Shown here: one piece after another, positions 36,785 through 48,325 of the stretch
Numbering within the stretch: the stretch's first letter is position 1
How the letters are laid out: every line of letters begins with the position of its first letter
From: Melampsora larici-populina 98AG31
Lineage: Eukaryota; Basidiomycota; Pucciniomycetes; Pucciniales; Melampsoraceae
Length of the DNA: 64,000 nucleotides
Assembly (NCBI RefSeq): GCF_000204055.1
Contig: NW_006768769.1
Coordinates: 580,699-644,698 of the forward strand
Direction of reading: 5' to 3'
Position numbers and translations under genes: made by a program
The notes under the pieces: model-generated
Told to the model about the DNA's origin: nothing
The model's input: the letters and a program-made list of their open reading frames with translations, nothing else
The model's database searches: none

Positions 36785-39700
36785 TTTTTGGCGGAAGGCA
36801 AGACAATAGCGCTTTTAATGCATATGATTCAAGAAGAATGAGAGAGGAAAGACAACAGGTTGTGCTGGACTACGTAGTGTTTTGGAGTGTGTGGCACTAC
36901 ATGCACCCAGAGCTTGCTGTATGGAATACAAAAGTTGGGAAGGCTCAAGATGGATCTCATTTATTGCAAGAGCTGGCAAGGGCTTCTCAGCGCAGTCAAT
37001 CAATGCAAAAGTAAAAAAGCAGATTAAGCCATCTCTAGCCCTTTCAAAATTGAGGTGAGAAACACCTCAATTGTGGTAAGTCTTTTCCTGAACTTAATAC
37101 TAAAAAAGATCAAGATAGACTAGATATCAAGCTTGAAAAAGATTGATATCTATTTGAATTGATTTTCAGATGAATCTTGGGCTTGAATGAATTAAGTTGA
37201 GATAAGTTGTTGAGTTAATGTTCTTGTTGATAAAGGTCCCATATTGTTGATATGGTGAAATTCAAATTGTCAACTTGCTGAGAGATCTTGAACAAGATTG
37301 ATAGTTGATATTTTAGCTGATAGGGGATGTTGAAGTTAGATTGGGAATGTGGTGATCTGATCAAATTCCAGAAAGGCAGAACACATTCTGGCTTTCTGGC
37401 TTTCTGGCTTTCTGGAAAATTTTTATGGAAACTTTGCAGAAGAGTTCCAGAACAGCTTTGTGTAGTATAATTGACATGGTTGTTGATGATATTATTGATC
37501 CATGATTTCTATTTCTAAATAAGATAGACTGCCTCCTTTTTCTAATTTATCTGCTTTTTTTTGTCATGAAAATTAGATCACAATTGATCTATGTTTTTGA
37601 TGTTCTGAGACCAGATTACCTGACCATCTAGCCAATACCACTAGAGATTTATAAAATCTATTCACCTGCAGAAGATTCAAAAGGTTAGGTAGATTGGCTG
37701 GTCTAAAACTTGTGGGAACTCCATGTAACAGGACCTGGCATGTATTGGGAAGTGTTTTCAGATTATTGTCTATTGGATGAGTCCATTGATGTTCATTTTG
37801 TAGAAGAAATCTAGCTTCATCCTGTGATCATGTAAGCAGTCTTTTGGGCATGGTTTTGCTGCACCTTAAACCCAAACTGGTTTATCTTCTAAAGTTATGA
37901 TCAAAGCTTGTAATACAGTATTTGTCTTGTCCCTGATTTAAGCCTGAGATAAGTCTGCCAACAGAGAGACTCCTGGTTGAGTATGGATAATAAATCTGCC
38001 TGATTCAAATTCATTTATTGCTTGTTTTGATGGAAGAGTGATTGCATCTGCATTTTTTTCTTCCCTTCTATCCTTTGTTTACAAACTATGCCCATCATTG
38101 CCCAGCTGGATTTCAGGTGGATGGAATAGTGATTGGTGGGGTAAGTTTCATCAAAATTGGCTTTGAGCTTAAATTTTTGATTGTCTTTTCCAAAGTCTAC
38201 ATGATGATATTCTGCTTTTGATTGTGTCTTGAAGGATAGGTATTGAGATTTTTCCCGAATTTGATGACTCTGTTAATGTTTTCTCATCCCATAGCTGTAA
38301 TGGGGATGCTTTGCCTTTGTGGTTAGTAATAAGATAGTCAATGAAGTTGTGTAAACCTTGATGAACATTTGCTGGAAACGTGGAGTTTTCCAATGAAGCC
38401 TTGCTGATGTTTGATCCTGTTGGGGGAGGAGGATTTGCAAAGGGCATATGGCTGATGATTTGATGATGAAGCAATGAAAAAACTGTGATCATGCAACAAT
38501 GAGGTGTTCCACAGTGACTGCACAGTTTTAATCAACTGTAGTGGTTCAAAGTAAGAAATGGTCATCCAAATCACATACATTGTACATGAAAGGCTGATTA
38601 TGTAGGCTACACCTGTTATGTATGGATTAAGCCACCTGGTCCTAGCCCTGACAGCTGAGTGCACCCAATAAGTTTTACCTCAAGGCCAAGATGAGGGCCA
38701 CACAAGGCCCAGACCAGAAAATTTCAAGTGGAAGAAAGCTTCCTCAGAAAACTAGTGACAATGTACAAGTGGCAACTGCCTGACAACCCATGCAGGATAG
38801 TGACTTTCATGAATATGAGAAGCTTTGTTGCATATAATGGGTCAGGTCATAGCCCTAGTTGAGATATCAAAATTCATCAAGGTCATATTCATGTTGATGT
38901 CTGCATTCTCTTTTGACCTCTTTTATATATGCCCATGTTGTTCCTAGATACAACTTGTCACAATGGTTTGTTTTGGATGGCTCAGCAACTTTGCCTTTGA
39001 GTCTTTTTGAATTTCTATCTTCTACTTCTGAATGTTTTGGAACCTCAATTGTCTGGGATTTCCCAGATACATTGTTCATTCCACCTTCTTTTGTAGGATG
39101 AGTGTTCATTAACCTCACGCATTTTAGTCTAATGTGTCAAAAATGTGTTGCAGGTATCAGTTTTGTGGCATTTGGCATGTTTGTGAGGGTAAAACCATCA
39201 GCAGATAAAACCAAAAGCTATGACCCCCACTCAGTTGCTGGTCCAGTCAAACATGGATGGTATATGAGTGACTGGCTATTAAGTGATCATATGTGATACT
39301 CTGTCAGTCATCAGCCAGTGCTATTCTCCTTGCTTGAGATCAATATAATAATGCTGCAGCAGTTTTGTCAAATGGCACCAGGTGGTACCTTTGTGATGGA
39401 TTCATCAATCTTGGTCCCAGATTCCAGCGCAAGCTGATTTTTGTGATCGATTGAATTGTAGAGCTAAGAGCAGTGGGCGGCAGCAACAGGGTTTTTGCAC
39501 GCCAGCCTTCGAAAACAAGTGGAATTGCGACCAGGGCCCATCGAAAATGAACAGGCCCTGATTTCATGGGCAGTGGATGTGGCTTAGCGAGTTGAGTAGG
39601 GTCGAAGGGCTGCTCATGTAGTTGTTTGGACAGAGGCCTCCGCTCCTCCGGGGAAACTCAGTCGGCGATGCACATGCACCTGCATTTTTCAATTGTGTCC

Positions 39701-40396
39701 GTGGAACGGCGAGAAACTTTCAGCGTATCTGACACAAAACACTTTCACGAGTGATCTGAGATGGTGTGATCAAACACATTTACTGTGTACGGAGATGAAT
39801 GAGATCAGAGCAAGGTGATTCCGGAAAGCCCAAAATTTTGTGACCACAGGCCAGCGCCAAGATACATTTCGAAGGAAGGAAGATAAGAAAGTAAAAAAGG
39901 ATAAGACATATGACAGGGTGGCTCTAGGGGAAAGCCGACCACCAGATCATAACGCGTGCCTCGACTACATGTCTCAACTGAAAGACAGCGTGAGCTCATC
40001 CCCGAGCCAAAAAAGTACACATCAAGTAGAAATCATGAACCCAAGCAAAGAAAGAGTAGAATCAAAGAACCACGGTCTATGTAGGAGAAAAGAAGGATTG
40101 GAGGATAATATTGGAATGAGATCATGTCATTGGACCTTGAGCCTCAATCCCTCCAATACGTAATCAGGTTGAAAAGCCGACTGAATCCCGGAAAAGCGGA
40201 AAGAGACAATGTTGGTATAAGTGCCGCATCTAGCGGGCACACATGGAGGGTAGTCCCATCACTACTTGTTGGTGTCATATATTCCCCGGGTATGAGTCGC
40301 ACGCTGAGCAGTGGGATTGGATGATGGTGACATCAGTAAAAGAGTATGCAAAGAGACACTGACAAAAACGTAAGTCGAGCAGCATGGAAAACTTAC
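36785..40396. other. Intergenic, repeat-like; no gene supported
   Basis: About 3.6 kb. A CTGGCTTTCTGG tandem run lies near 37395. A minus-strand open frame at 39118-38867 has protein-like composition (KLYLGTTWAYIKEVKRECRH) but no start context, splice support or recognisable family. GC content rises from about 39400. Confidence 0.35.
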
Positions 40397-40678
40397 GTAA
40401 TGAGCCAGTTCATCCTCGTGCTGTACAGGGCAAAAATATCAAGATCATGAGAATGAATGAAGGTTTTTGATAGAGGATATTGAAAATGTACGAACAACGG
40501 CAAATTCCTTCTTGCACACCGGGCAGATGTAGACAACTGCTAAGACTCGGCGGAGAGCTTCAATAGGGCGGCTGTGGACGGGAGGAGTCCAGAGAAGAAA
40601 CCGACGAGTTTGAGCTCTGAGAGTGGTGAAGCACAGCGTCCAGGGATAGAGGAGAATTGAAGCTGTGACATACATCAT
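40397..40678 (-). CDS. Possible small zinc-finger protein, partial model
   Basis: Exon 40678-40496 starts MMYVTASILLYPW, has a hydrophobic or amphipathic N-terminus and ends at a YICPVCKKEFAV segment. Joining GCCGTT to the exon at 40420-40397 adds HEDELAHY in phase and would complete a C2H2-like CPVC...H...H finger, with a good GTAAGT donor after it. The first donor (GTTCGT) is weak and I cannot place the next exon. The model is therefore tentative. Confidence 0.3.
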
Positions 40679-43202
40679 GGTGTTTGAACGAAGAAGGAAG
40701 GCTGAAGTAAGAGCGGGAGCAAGGAGATTTGATCGGCCAGCGGTTGGTTCAAAAGATAAAGTGAAGGCGTTTAAACTGAGTAGAGCATGAGGTGTAAGCT
40801 ACGGTATTGTGTTCGAGGTGAACAACAGAGGTTGGCTCACGGATGTCCTAGTATATAGTTGTTCAAGTGTGATATCAAATCGTTTGCTTGGATGTTTAAT
40901 CGAGGTGCAAATGCAAAAAGGAGTTGGAAAATGATGAAGGAGATGGTAGTTAGTAATTGAGACGGTGGTGGTATAGCTCGGGGCGAACAGCGGACGAATT
41001 TATAGAAATTGGAAATATAAACGACAGGACGTATGGACACAGCACGTTCGAGCTTGTATTGCGTCCGGAGCAGACGCAACGAAACAAATTAAGGAGGCAA
41101 CAAAAATGAAACAGGCTACATACGCAAGAGGGGTGTGACTGACCAGTGAAACAAGTTTATGGGCTATTGGAAGATAGCTAGACGGACGTGAGAGAAGGGG
41201 CGAAGGAGAAGAGGAGGGCACGAGAAGAGTTTGATGATCGATAACTCTCGATTAGCTCCTCATCAGAGGGTCACGCCGAGTTACGTCGAGAGACAATTCT
41301 GAGCTAAGGGACGCTCTCGACAAGCCGCTGTTCTCGAAAACGTAAGAAAGCACTTCTAAAAAGAGACCAAAGCTTGTAGATACGTAGGTGAGGTGCTTTG
41401 AGGTCAAGTGGGACGTACTGTACGAAGCTTGATGAAAGATTCATCGGTCCGTCCCAGTCTTAATGATCTCTCGAGAGTTGATAAGGGGTCGTATTAGACT
41501 ACGTGCCGGATGGTTTTTAAATTTTAGAGCCTGGATACGTGACCACTGACTCTAATCGGGAAGCGCTATCTTCTTTAGGAAGTTTGAAATTGCATTGGGC
41601 TTACTTGAACCTCCATGATCCAGCTCAGCATGGTCTTCACGCGGAAGCTCAAGATAAAATATTCAGTAGCGCGGCTCACAGCTTCATCACCGGCCAAGCA
41701 GCGGGTCATAACCATGAAGTATAATTAGCCAACCGATCTCATCCGACTCTCCAATTATAATGATGAACCACGTCTCGAGTCATTTGACCTCAGATTGTGT
41801 ACATATAAATATTTGTACTTTATACTTTCCCTCATGTGATTCGCCGGGTGATGGGTGAATCGATTTGCTACGGTTCTCGTGATCAAATCAAGTTCAGTCT
41901 TACCGCCCAAGCTCATTATGCTCAAAGACAGATGCTCAGCTGTAAGATATCAGCTCCGAGTCCCACAAGACTAGTGGAACGGAGCTTGTGTGTGCTGAGC
42001 ATCCGGCTCTATATCTGAGTCCGATCGGGACTGCGCCGTCCAGAGAATTGGAGGACTGCCGGAGGTTGGGAATCGCGGGAATGGGAATGGGCTGTATGAG
42101 CCTGTACTCACCGCCATGTTTCAGTCCAGAGGTTTAGGCTGAGCAGCACATACACATCCTTCTTTGTAAACATTCGTCCCATCGGCCGGCATAGAAACCA
42201 TACCTTGCATATGTTTTTAATGCATTTTGAGTACAACAATGGAGCGTGCGACATAAGACTACATTACATTTCGATAATCTTGACCAGACCCATCATAACA
42301 TCAAAATCAGAGTCTTCCAAGTTCTTCAGATGATTTCTCTGACTTAAGTTGAGTTATAGGGGTTGTAAAGGGTTGCAAATGAAAGGACCTACTGGAGGGC
42401 CGGATGAAAAACCCTCGATAGCTGTCACTTTTTAATCAGCATCGATCAAGCGCCATTGATCAGAACGTTCTGAGGACAAGACTAACCTGACAATGATCGG
42501 AAGAGAGTCGATCAAATGACTTGTTCTACTTTCTTTATCGTGTTTCTCTCCCTTGAAGTGCTCTGAAATTCAGACAGGCCAATCCTTGGTTTGACAAGCT
42601 GGTGGTGCTGTTTGGTCTAGCGTACGCTCTTAACTGGTTTCTTTCTTACGATCTTGAGTCATTTTTGATTATCTCAGCTTATAATATTCGATTGAGCCAT
42701 TAGTGTTTAGTCAAAAAAACATTGTTTTTCAAACTAATACATCCGAGAGCTTTGCTTGTTTGCCTCATCGATTTCGATCGATATGTTGCTTTGAAGCGGG
42801 TATGAGTTGATGATGCTCCTGCTCTGGAACTGCAAATCCTTTCAACGCTCGGTGATCATTGGAAAGAACGTAACTTTGTGTACATACATATACACGAAGC
42901 CAACGGTGTGGCGCTTTGTTGGATGTTTCAAAAGAAAAGTGCAGACCAATTGGGTGTTGACCAACTCCTGTATGCCCATTCATTCATACAGCTCCCATTC
43001 CCATTCCCATCCCATTCCCAATCTCCGGCAATCCTCTGGTGCTCCCGTTTTTGAGATGCTTAGGCGCACTATTTTTTCTCTGCACCCCCATCCTGAACCA
43101 CAACACCCCCACAACAAGGCGCATACAACCATGAGAAGAAAACAACAAAAGAAAAGATAAAAGATAAAAAAAAGATCCTCCATGCAGACAACATGATCAG
43201 GT
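40679..43202. other. Intergenic, no gene supported
   Basis: The first 600 bp may be leader and promoter of the minus-strand model at 40397-40678. Open frames at 40837-41221 (minus) include a GTCAGT donor but no recognisable protein. Nothing clear from 41250 to 43200. Confidence 0.35.
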
Positions 43203-44620
43203 AAACTTAGCAAAGTCTCATGCTTGCCTTGAGCAAGGCTGAAGCAAGCAAGGGACTTACACCAAACTTACACGCTCCATAACTTCACAGTAGACACTTT
43301 TTCAGGGAGCCTCTGTCATTGGCTTTTGTCTCATTCCACACCAGGGATTTTGGTATGGTCCAAAGAGAAAAAATATGCACCTTACTCTGGCGCATATTGT
43401 ACCAATACCTCACCAAGGAAACTGCTCCCCTCCATGAACAAAATTGCTACAAAGTTTTGGCTTCAATTGCAACTGCACATGTAAACCACACATGTAAATG
43501 CTGCAAATAGGAAGTGTTGGTGAAAATGGTTGGTTTTGTTATAACATGATCTACATAACAAGAGCCCTTTCCTGGGTGCAAAATTTGTACGATATGTGTC
43601 TTACTCTGGCATATATTTCTTTCCTTTGGACCATGGCTGAATCCTCAGTGTGGAAAAAGATAAAGGGGATCAAAGAAAGCTCCCTGAAAAATCCTCTACC
43701 ACAAGGTTATGGAGTGTACAAGTTGTTGAAAGACAATCAAGACTGATGTCAGGAGTGTTGTATTGAGTGTGAAAGGTGGAATAGGTGTCACGGTTTCTTT
43801 CTTATATTTATCTCGTCTAAGAGTGATCTTACGTATGATGTATAATGCTTTGTTATTTGCTGTTATTTTCCCAACCAACATTAGCGCTGATCTTTCCCAA
43901 TGTTTTGTGTTGAAGTGACTGAGATATATATGTTGTTTTGTCTGCTCGTCCTAATCTCTCTTTCCTCATCTATTGGAAAGAGAGTAAGTTTTCCACTACC
44001 TTTTTTCTAACTCGTATTAGCACTAATGTTACCACATCGAAGATTCCTATAGATCACTCAAGCCCTATCTTATAAGCTCATTACTTTTATTCTCATCTTA
44101 TCTTTCCTCCGTGAAACTTAGGTACACTACTATCTTCTCTATTTTTCATATCTTATCAATTGTGGTGTTCATATTATTTTTCTTTCTTATTGTGTTTCAG
44201 GTTAGTTTACCAGGTCTGCATACCTGCTTGTTGGAGAAGAGTGCTGAACGTCAAGCACTGTCTTATTAGGTTAGTTGGAAATGAATATTATCTATTGGAA
44301 AGAGAATTCCTATAGATCACTCGAGCCGTATCTTATAAGCTCATTACTTTTATTCTCATCTTATCTTTCCTCCGTAAAACTTAGGTTAGTTTACCAGGTC
44401 TGCATACCTGCTTGTTGTAGAAGAGTGCTGAACGTCAAGCACTGTCTTATTAGGTTAGTTCACCAGGTCTGCATACCTGCTTGTTGGAGAAGAGTGCTGA
44501 ACATCGAGCACTGTCTTATTAGGTACCTGTGTCTCTAGCCATTTACACAAGTTTGGCGCAAGTCCCCTTCTTGCCTCAGCCTTGCTTGAGGTGGGCGTGG
44601 GGCTTTGTTAAGTTGAATGA
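43203..44620. mobile_element. Element bounded by diverged inverted repeats of about 70 bp
   Basis: The left end (about 43203-43270, ACTTAGCAAAG ... CTTGAGCAAGGCTGAAGCAAG ... CCAAACTT) is matched in inverse by about 44547-44615 (CAAGTTTGGCGC ... CAGCCTTGCTTGAGG ... CTTTGTTAAGT). The interior has no transposase and carries the tandem repeats at 44040-44521. It looks like an old non-autonomous DNA element; target duplication is unclear. Confidence 0.5.
44201..44521. repeat. Three copies of a 68-69-bp unit plus a duplicated flank
   Basis: Units start at 44201, 44385 and 44454 (GTTAGTTTACCAGGTCTGCA...GCACTGTCTTATTAG). A roughly 80-bp block (TTCCTATAGATCACTC(A/G)AGCC...) is also duplicated, at about 44045 and 44307. 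Units differ by only a few bases. Confidence 0.8.
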
Positions 44621-45105
44621 TCCTGGGGTCTTGACTGCAGCTGAGATAACAAGCAAAAAAGACAGAAAAAAGACAACAACAATCTGCGGAGACAGAACAA
44701 ACAGATTGATCCTAATGAAAAATATGATCTGTGAGAACCACTCAAGTTGAGCAGCAAGCACGCTTGTGAAAGGACAGGGTTGGAGACAGGGAACAAAAAT
44801 AAAATAAAAAATGATACGTGAACAAAAGGAATAAGCCAGATCCTTCTTCATGTTGAAGTTGCTTGATGTGTGAGTTGTAAGCTTGTTGATCAGCTGGTGC
44901 AGCTGCTTGGAAATTGAAGGTGTATGCATTGAGTTGTTTTTGTTGCTCAGCCCACCAATCATTGTGCTTATCTTCTTGATCAGCATCCGTTGATTATGCT
45001 CACTGAATGGGATTGAGCAAAGTGAATTTCTGTCAAGTCATATTTTAAAGCATCTTCATGTATGCTCAATTCAATAGGGGGTTTTAAATTAAGTTTTTGA
45101 TGGTA

Positions 45106-45728
45106 CTACAGCTGGTTGCATAAAAAATTCTGTCACCCTTTTTTATTTTTTTTATTTTTTTAAAGTTGCACTAAAAATTACCAACATAGATTCTACATAA
45201 GAGCTGTGGCAGGCTGTCCTCGACTTTCTCAAGGGTGCAAAGTTTGCCAAAGATCCTGAAGATCACAAGTATTGCTGCCTTTGTATCCGAAATGCACAAG
45301 CTTTATCAACCTTTGGTATGGTTGCAACCAAAGCTCAGCATCACAATGGACAACCTGACACCAATAGGGCATGAAAGTGTTTTGAGCTTCATTCTGAAGC
45401 ACTTCTAACCCCTCTGGCTAGACTTCGCATCCCACCTCAAGACAACAATGTCCCACCGGCGCGCTCACATTACCCCACCGTGAGTAATCCAGATTGGAGA
45501 GGGTAGAAGGTGTGTATGTAATTGGAGAGGGGTGAAGACGAGTCAAAAGGTGGGACGAGATCAAAAAAGGGGATCTGCACATATGTCATACAACCTTTAA
45601 AATTCAGCACATCATGATCAACTACAGCTGCTCTTTATGTAGAACTATGTTGGTAATTTTTAGTGCAACTTAAAAAAAAATAAAAAATAAAAAAAGGGCG
45701 ACAGCATTTTTTATGCAAACAGCTGTAG
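45106..45728. mobile_element. MITE-like element with about 95-bp inverted terminal repeats
   Basis: The left arm begins CTACAGCTGGTTGCATAAAA and includes a T-rich block, GTTGCACTAAAAATTACC and TTCTACATAA. The right arm (about 45634-45728) is its inverse with few changes, ending CAGCTGTAG. The centre has no transposase. A perfect 14-bp palindrome (GCGGGCATGCCCGC) lies just outside the right end. Confidence 0.75.
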
Positions 45729-45891
45729 AGAGTATGCGGGCATGCCCGCAACAGTTGAACCATGATAGTATTTTTTCTGGTCAGAAATTCTGTAAGTGCG
45801 CGCACCCTTACGTAACATCAATTGTAAGTACTATGTAGTTCCAGTGAGGTGATACTGGTTTAGTACAGTCAAACCAGAATCGCTTGGCCGA

Positions 45892-46097
45892 TGTTATGAA
45901 CTGGTTCTATTTCACTTGAGTGACATATTCACATTACATGTCACAAGCTCGAGAACCATCTTATAGTTGTAGATACATTGCCTGTACAGATTTTCCCTCA
46001 TCCGACAATCCACATAGGAAGACTGGTAATAGATACAAATCCTCACCAGAACTCCCTTGACCCTCGTCGCCGAAAACCCCCAAGTCTGTCCATAACA
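45892..46097 (+). repeat. 5' LTR of the chromovirus
   Basis: 206 bp, identical to the 3' LTR. It contains ATCCGACAAT at 46000-46009, complementary to the sequence just past the LTR (46099-46108). Confidence 0.95.
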
Positions 46098-46098
46098 T

Positions 46099-46108
46099 AT
46101 TGTCGGAT
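46099..46108 (+). promoter_or_regulatory. Candidate self-priming primer binding site
   Basis: ATTGTCGGAT begins one base after the 5' LTR and is the exact reverse complement of ATCCGACAAT inside the LTR (46000-46009). In Tf1/sushi-type elements the 5' end of the transcript folds back on such a site and primes minus-strand synthesis without a tRNA. That mechanism is known for the group; its use here is inferred. Confidence 0.55.
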
Positions 46109-46508
46109 CTATAGACGAGACTCAAGGACTATAGATAGATCACCAAGAAGAAACAAGTAGAATTGACTTAAATCAAAAGAAAACCGAACCTCAAGATTCA
46201 GAATACTAGCGAATCTCGACCTCATTAGAAAACCTTATCTAGATCTCAGAAATTCAAAGTTGAAAAGACCCAAGAAACTATTCGAAATCGAAAACCTTAT
46301 TAACTAATCTGCATACGCTGAAACCGAATCCACCAGAACCTTATCTTACTTACTAAAAACTCTGTCGATCCCGACTGTGATCCCTGGACTAGCAAACGCA
46401 ACCACGTCTCCATCTTACCGTGCTCCTTTAGAGGAGGAGGACTCTGATAGTGAAACTCCGATCCCTTTTCTCGACGCCGATTCTAGCCTTACCGGTAGCG
46501 AGATCGAT

Positions 46509-47591
46509 ATGTCTGACACCAACATGACCTCTCTCGAAGACATACAACGCAAGCTTGCGGAGCTTTCCACCTCATTGGCTGAAGAACGCCTGATGCGAGG
46601 ACAAGCTGAAGCCAGATACCAGCAGTCCGAAGCTCGTTTAGCGGCGTTGGAATCCCGAGGCCCATCTGCACCTGCTGCAGCCACTCAACCACCCACTCCG
46701 CCACAGCCACCACCAGCTGAACCGGTCCTGAAGGGCCCCAAAGTCTCGACGCCCGATAAATTCAACGGCGCTCGAGGCGAACCCGCAGAGATCTTTGCGA
46801 GTCAAGTCCAGCTCTATATGCTGGCACACCCCTACCTCTTCCCCGACGACCGAAGTAAGGTGGTTTTCTCGCTGTCTTACCTCACGGGAGCAGCCAGCAG
46901 TTGGGCGCAACCCTTGACAAAGGAGTTATTCGACCCCGCTACCGCCCACCTCGTAACCTTTGAACGCTTCGTTACAAATTTTAAAGCTATGTATTTCGAT
47001 ACTGAGAAGAAATCGAAGGCGGAACGCGCGCTGCGAAACTTATCGCAGAAGACCACCGTGGCCGCGTATACCCATGAATTTAACATTCACGCAACTTCTA
47101 CTGGCTGGGAAACTCCGACGCTCATTAGTCAATACGAGCAAGGTTTGAAAAAGGAGATTAGAGTGGCAATGGTTATGACGCAAGAGGATTTCACGTCAAT
47201 TGAACAACTCACTAATTTAGCTATCAAGATAGACAGTAAATTACACGGCGCGACCAACCCAACCTTCCATACGCCAAGCACGAGTGCAGGAATCTCAGAC
47301 CCCAATGCCATGGACTTATCAGCCGCCTACGTTAGATTGTCCGAAGAGGAACGAGCACGACGTATGCGAGCGGGTTTATGCTTCCGCTGCAATGGCCAGG
47401 GTCACATCTCCAGCGCATGTCCCGATCGTAGAGCTAGTAGGAAAGGGAAGGGTCGAGGTGGTTATCAATCAAAAATAGCTGGATTGGAAATTAAAGTCGC
47501 AGAGTTGAGTAATCAGAGGGTGAATCATACCAGTAGTTTAGAAGGAGTAGGACGAGCTGAAACTTCAAAAAATGGAGAAGCTCAGGATTGA
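46509..47591 (+). CDS. gag: Chromovirus Gag with CCHC zinc knuckle
   Basis: The first in-frame ATG is at 46509 (360 residues). The same frame is open back to a TAA at 46305 but has no ATG there. The N-terminus has a coiled-coil-like stretch (LEDIQRKLAELSTSLAEERL) and a Pro-rich linker. The capsid-like region follows (KFNGARGEPAEIFASQVQLY; GAASSWAQPL; LRNLSQKTTVAAYTHEF). Near the end is the knuckle CFRCNGQGHISSAC with C-x2-C-x4-H-x4-C spacing and a basic tail. Gag packages the element RNA. The frame ends at TGA 47589 just after an A-rich slippery site. Confidence 0.92.
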   Translation: MSDTNMTSLEDIQRKLAELSTSLAEERLMRGQAEARYQQSEARLAALESRGPSAPAAATQPPTPPQPPPAEPVLKGPKVSTPDKFNGARGEPAEIFASQVQLYMLAHPYLFPDDRSKVVFSLSYLTGAASSWAQPLTKELFDPATAHLVTFERFVTNFKAMYFDTEKKSKAERALRNLSQKTTVAAYTHEFNIHATSTGWETPTLISQYEQGLKKEIRVAMVMTQEDFTSIEQLTNLAIKIDSKLHGATNPTFHTPSTSAGISDPNAMDLSAAYVRLSEEERARRMRAGLCFRCNGQGHISSACPDRRASRKGKGRGGYQSKIAGLEIKVAELSNQRVNHTSSLEGVGRAETSKNGEAQD

Positions 47592-48325
47592 AGGTTGTGC
47601 CCATCCTGAGCCACCTGGAGAATTTGTCATCAATTAATGTGGGATCTAGTAGAATGAACTTGTGCAATACAAACGACCCGCGCATTTTTTTACACACCAC
47701 ATTATCCATGTCCCAAATTCCCCGAGCCACACCGTCCCAAACATTTCCCGCTACGTTCCTCATTGATTCAGGTGCTACGCACGATGTGCTCAGTGAATCA
47801 TTTGCCTACCACGCTGGCTTGATAGCCGGTGCTGATCGACATGACCAATTGATCACTGGATTCGACGGCTCTGAGAGCCGATCTTCCTTCAAGACCCACC
47901 TTTTTATCAAATCCGACCCATTACCGACCCCATTCATCATTACAAGACTCAAAGACTCGTACGACGGCATACTTGGCATGCCATGGATCAAGAAAAACTT
48001 TCACCTGATTGACTGGAGTAAAAGTATGGTACACCCAGCCGAGACTCACGTTGCAACCACTTCATTGGTTTCGTATTGGCCGAAAACACCCTTATCTGGC
48101 CACTCTTTGGACCCCATGAGGGACGCTAGGCACAATTACGAGGGGATGTGTGTCAATTCTGACACGTTAGCATCCCCGCAATGTGAGTTCGAGAGTCCAG
48201 TTAATCCTAATCACCTTGAAACAGATGACAACCCTCTATCTCCCGATAGTTCCCCCCTTATCACGATTACACCCACCACGAACAACGAAAACCACGAACA
48301 CATCACGACACAAGACCCGGAGTGA
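47561..48325 (+). CDS. Chromovirus protease domain, -1 frame relative to Gag
   Basis: Open from a TGA at 47558 to the TGA at 48323. The LIDSGATHD motif (near 47755) is the aspartic protease active site, followed by YDGILGMPWIKK, a typical flap/C-terminal block. There is no good start codon upstream of the domain, consistent with expression by -1 shifting out of Gag. The region after the protease is a polar linker that ends at a stop, with reverse transcriptase continuing in yet another frame. Confidence 0.8.
   Translation, partial: NFKKWRSSGLKVVPILSHLENLSSINVGSSRMNLCNTNDPRIFLHTTLSMSQIPRATPSQTFPATFLIDSGATHDVLSESFAYHAGLIAGADRHDQLITGFDGSESRSSFKTHLFIKSDPLPTPFIITRLKDSYDGILGMPWIKKNFHLIDWSKSMVHPAETHVATTSLVSYWPKTPLSGHSLDPMRDARHNYEGMCVNSDTLASPQCEFESPVNPNHLETDDNPLSPDSSPLITITPTTNNENHEHITTQDPE
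47567..47573 (+). promoter_or_regulatory. Candidate -1 ribosomal frameshift heptamer
   Basis: A AAA AAT in the Gag frame fits X XXY YYZ. It lies in the 30-base window where a shift can work: after the protease-frame stop at 47558 and before the Gag stop at 47589. No downstream structure was computed. Confidence 0.5.

Noticed and set aside
38867..39118. 83-residue minus-strand open frame with protein-like composition
   Set aside because: No recognisable family, no exon partners, repeat-like surroundings.
39840..40163. 107-residue plus-strand open frame
   Set aside because: Charged composition only; no homology features or splice context.
44576..44986. 136-residue minus-strand frame with hydrophobic stretch
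   Set aside because: Hydrophobicity comes from T-rich DNA; it overlaps the inverted-repeat element end.
46415..47311. Minus-strand open frames across the Gag region
   Set aside because: Shadow frames of the Gag coding strand with no domains.
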